Below, piece by piece: positions 6,666 to 7,988 of a stretch of DNA of 7,988 nt. The DNA lies in NCBI GenBank assembly GCA_027080315.1, contig JALWSI010000054.1:1-7988 (forward strand). The letters run 5' to 3'. Source of the DNA: a bacterium (GTDB lineage Bacteria > Thermosulfidibacterota > Thermosulfidibacteria > Thermosulfidibacterales > JALWSI01). The position numbers were made by a program, and so were the translations under genes. Position 1 is the first letter of the stretch, and the number at the start of each line of letters is the position of its first letter. The notes beneath the pieces are model-generated. The model searched no databases. It was not told where the DNA came from and saw only the letters and a list, made by a program, of their open reading frames with translations.

Positions 6666-7627
6666 ACCTTATGCTCCCTGATATTTTCTAAGAAGAAGTT
6701 CTTGGTTAGCTTCTTCTCTCCAGACACAAGCTGTATGATGCCTTTGGGAGTGAATATGATTGCCAGAATCACTATGGCTCCAAAGAAGAGAGTGTGGGCA
6801 ACCAGGAAGTAGTTGGATAGAAACTCTGATATCACCTCTATGGTTGCTGCTCCCAACAAAGGTCCAAACAGGTGGCCTATGCCACCAAACACGGCCATAA
6901 CGATCATCTTCACTGTTATCTCTACTGAAAACACCGCTTCTGGTTTGATGAACCCTTGCTGGTAGGCGGCCAAGGAGCCTGCCAGTCCTGTGAAAAGGCC
7001 ACTGAGCCCAAAGGCGGCTATCTTGAATAGAGTGGTGTTTATTCCCACCATGTTGGCTGCATCTTCATCTTCTCTTATGGCTCTGATTCCGTAGCCGAAC
7101 TTGTGCTTTAAGATAATGAAGGTAACACCCAAGGTGAGGATCAAAAGGGCCAGCATGGAGAAATAGAAGAAGGTATATTGGGCTTTTACGGACATATCCA
7201 TGATGGGAAGATATATCCCTGAATTTCCTTCGGTTATATCCAAATTGTTCACTAAGGCCTTCATGGCCTCTGCCACTCCCAAGGTGGCTATGGCGAAGTA
7301 GTGGCCCCTTAATCTCAACACGGGAATGCCAATAACCACGCCAAACAGGGCCGCTCCAATCCCAGCAGCAGGTAGAGCCAAAGCGAAGGAGACCCCAAAC
7401 TTCTCCATCAACACAGCAGTGACATAGGCTCCAATGCCGTAGAACACAACATTGCCGAAGGATGCGTAGCCGGTGTAGCCTCCTATGATGTTCCAGGCGC
7501 TTGCCAAAACTCCAAACATAAGAACGGTGGTGAAGAATCTTATGAAGAAGTTGTTGGCAATAAAGGGGATGATTATAGCCACTGCCAGTAGAACGGCGAT
7601 TATGATGATGTTTCTTCCAGTCTTCAT
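6662..7627 (-). CDS. livM: HAAT-type ABC importer permease, LivM
   Basis: An inner-membrane permease subunit that forms the translocation path with LivH. The 321 residues contain several hydrophobic segments, among them about 7-24, 31-48, 58-75, 82-104, 153-173, 199-222, 238-263 and 275-292. Family landmarks are GGYTGYASFGN (49-59), RLRGHYFAIATLG (105-117), the cytoplasmic coupling segment GYGIRAIREDEDAA (178-191) that contacts an ATPase, and FTPKGI (292-297) near the end. The C-terminal tail is basic (GEKKLTKN) and probably cytoplasmic. ATG at 7627 stands 4 bases after the livH stop, with GGGGGA about 8 bases upstream, and the stop overlaps the livG start. Confidence 0.94.
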   Translation of the reverse strand: MKTGRNIIIIAVLLAVAIIIPFIANNFFIRFFTTVLMFGVLASAWNIIGGYTGYASFGNVVFYGIGAYVTAVLMEKFGVSFALALPAAGIGAALFGVVIGIPVLRLRGHYFAIATLGVAEAMKALVNNLDITEGNSGIYLPIMDMSVKAQYTFFYFSMLALLILTLGVTFIILKHKFGYGIRAIREDEDAANMVGINTTLFKIAAFGLSGLFTGLAGSLAAYQQGFIKPEAVFSVEITVKMIVMAVFGGIGHLFGPLLGAATIEVISEFLSNYFLVAHTLFFGAIVILAIIFTPKGIIQLVSGEKKLTKNFFLENIREHKV

Positions 7628-7631
7628 GGCC

Positions 7632-7988
7632 TTAATCCCCCTTTCCTAAGATTCCCTTGGGTCTGATTATGAGGACCAGCACCAATATGGTGAAGCTGAT
7701 GAGGTTCTCGTAAGTGGCTCCCATCCAGTTGCTTCCCAGTGCCTCTGCTACCCCAAGGGTTAGGCCGCCAATAACAGGGCCAATCATGGTCCCCAGACCG
7801 CCTATTATGGTTACCACAAAGGATTTCAGGGTGAGGATCCCACCCATCATAGGGCTTACCGGAAAGAGGAGAGACCATAGGGCGCCGGCAGCGCCGGCAG
7901 CACCCACACCTATTCCAAAGGTGATCGCGTAGGTGTTTGCAACATCTACTCCGCATAGCCTTGCGGCATCAAGATCCTGGGAAGTGGC
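7632..7988 (-). CDS. livH: HAAT-type ABC importer permease, LivH (N-terminal part outside window)
   Basis: The last 118 residues of the partner permease. The frame is open to the right edge, so the gene continues beyond 7988. The visible part begins with the coupling segment ATSQDLDAARLCGVDV, the counterpart of the LivM segment and the usual LivH docking site for an ATPase. It continues with a Gly/Ala-rich membrane helix, then MMGGILTLKSFVVTIIGGLG and GPVIGGLTLGVAEALG, and ends with IIRPKGILGKGD, the common LivH terminus. A GTG at 7907 is an internal valine, not a start. The stop TAA (7634-7632) is 4 bases before livM. Confidence 0.93.
   Translation of the reverse strand, partial: ATSQDLDAARLCGVDVANTYAITFGIGVGAAGAAGALWSLLFPVSPMMGGILTLKSFVVTIIGGLGTMIGPVIGGLTLGVAEALGSNWMGATYENLISFTILVLVLIIRPKGILGKGD
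7882..7899. repeat. Two perfect 9-bp tandem copies inside livH
   Basis: GCGCCGGCA occurs twice in a row. On the coding strand it gives a repeated Ala-Gly-Ala pattern within a membrane helix. It keeps the frame and looks like a simple small-residue repeat of the helix. Confidence 0.7.

Noticed and set aside
7882-7899. Tandem 9-bp repeat as a phase-variation tract or mobile-element trace
   Set aside because: It has only two copies, is in frame, and encodes small residues normal for a permease helix.
7624-7956. Arg/Cys-rich 110-residue frame on the - strand
   Set aside because: It is an out-of-frame shadow of livH; the livH frame matches the permease family throughout.

Overview
The window looks like a piece of chromosome from a diderm bacterium, possibly thermophilic. 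The evidence is a Sec-type signal peptide on a periplasmic binding protein with no lipobox, clear Shine-Dalgarno sites, tight operon spacing, frequent AGA/AGG arginine and ATA isoleucine codons, and Lys/Glu-rich proteins. I cannot name the lineage from sequence alone.

Left block, + strand (1-2911). This is the end of a probable surface-glycan cluster. It holds a GH57-type glycoside hydrolase cut by the left edge (1-1899) and, 34 bases later, a NeuB/SpsE-family sialic-acid-type synthase with a TTG start (1934-2911). The block is AT-rich at the left and rises in GC through the synthase gene. The pair suggests assembly or trimming of a cell-surface or flagellar glycan containing a nonulosonic acid. 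The exact sugar cannot be read.

Right block, - strand (7988 down to 2955). This is one tightly packed run of six genes. In order of transcription they are livH (permease, cut by the right edge), livM (permease), livG (ATPase), livF (ATPase), a LivJ/K-like periplasmic binding protein, and a YchF/OLA1-family P-loop NTPase. Gaps are 4, -4 (ATGA overlap), 13, 19 and 18 bases, so the run is very probably one transcript. Its promoter lies outside the window. The first five genes make a complete branched-chain amino-acid-type (HAAT family) ABC importer. The binding protein captures the ligand in the periplasm, LivH/LivM form the channel and LivG/LivF power it.

The two blocks converge at 2912-2954, where a 24-base hairpin sits directly after the ychF stop. 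The main anomaly is a frameshift near the 3' end of ychF. The conserved TGS-domain tail is intact but in another frame, ending at 2955. Without the correction, the frame runs on antisense through half of the synthase gene. No CRISPR array, IS element, tRNA, rRNA or phage gene was seen. I found no convincing undescribed system; this is mostly conventional metabolism with a few divergent family members.
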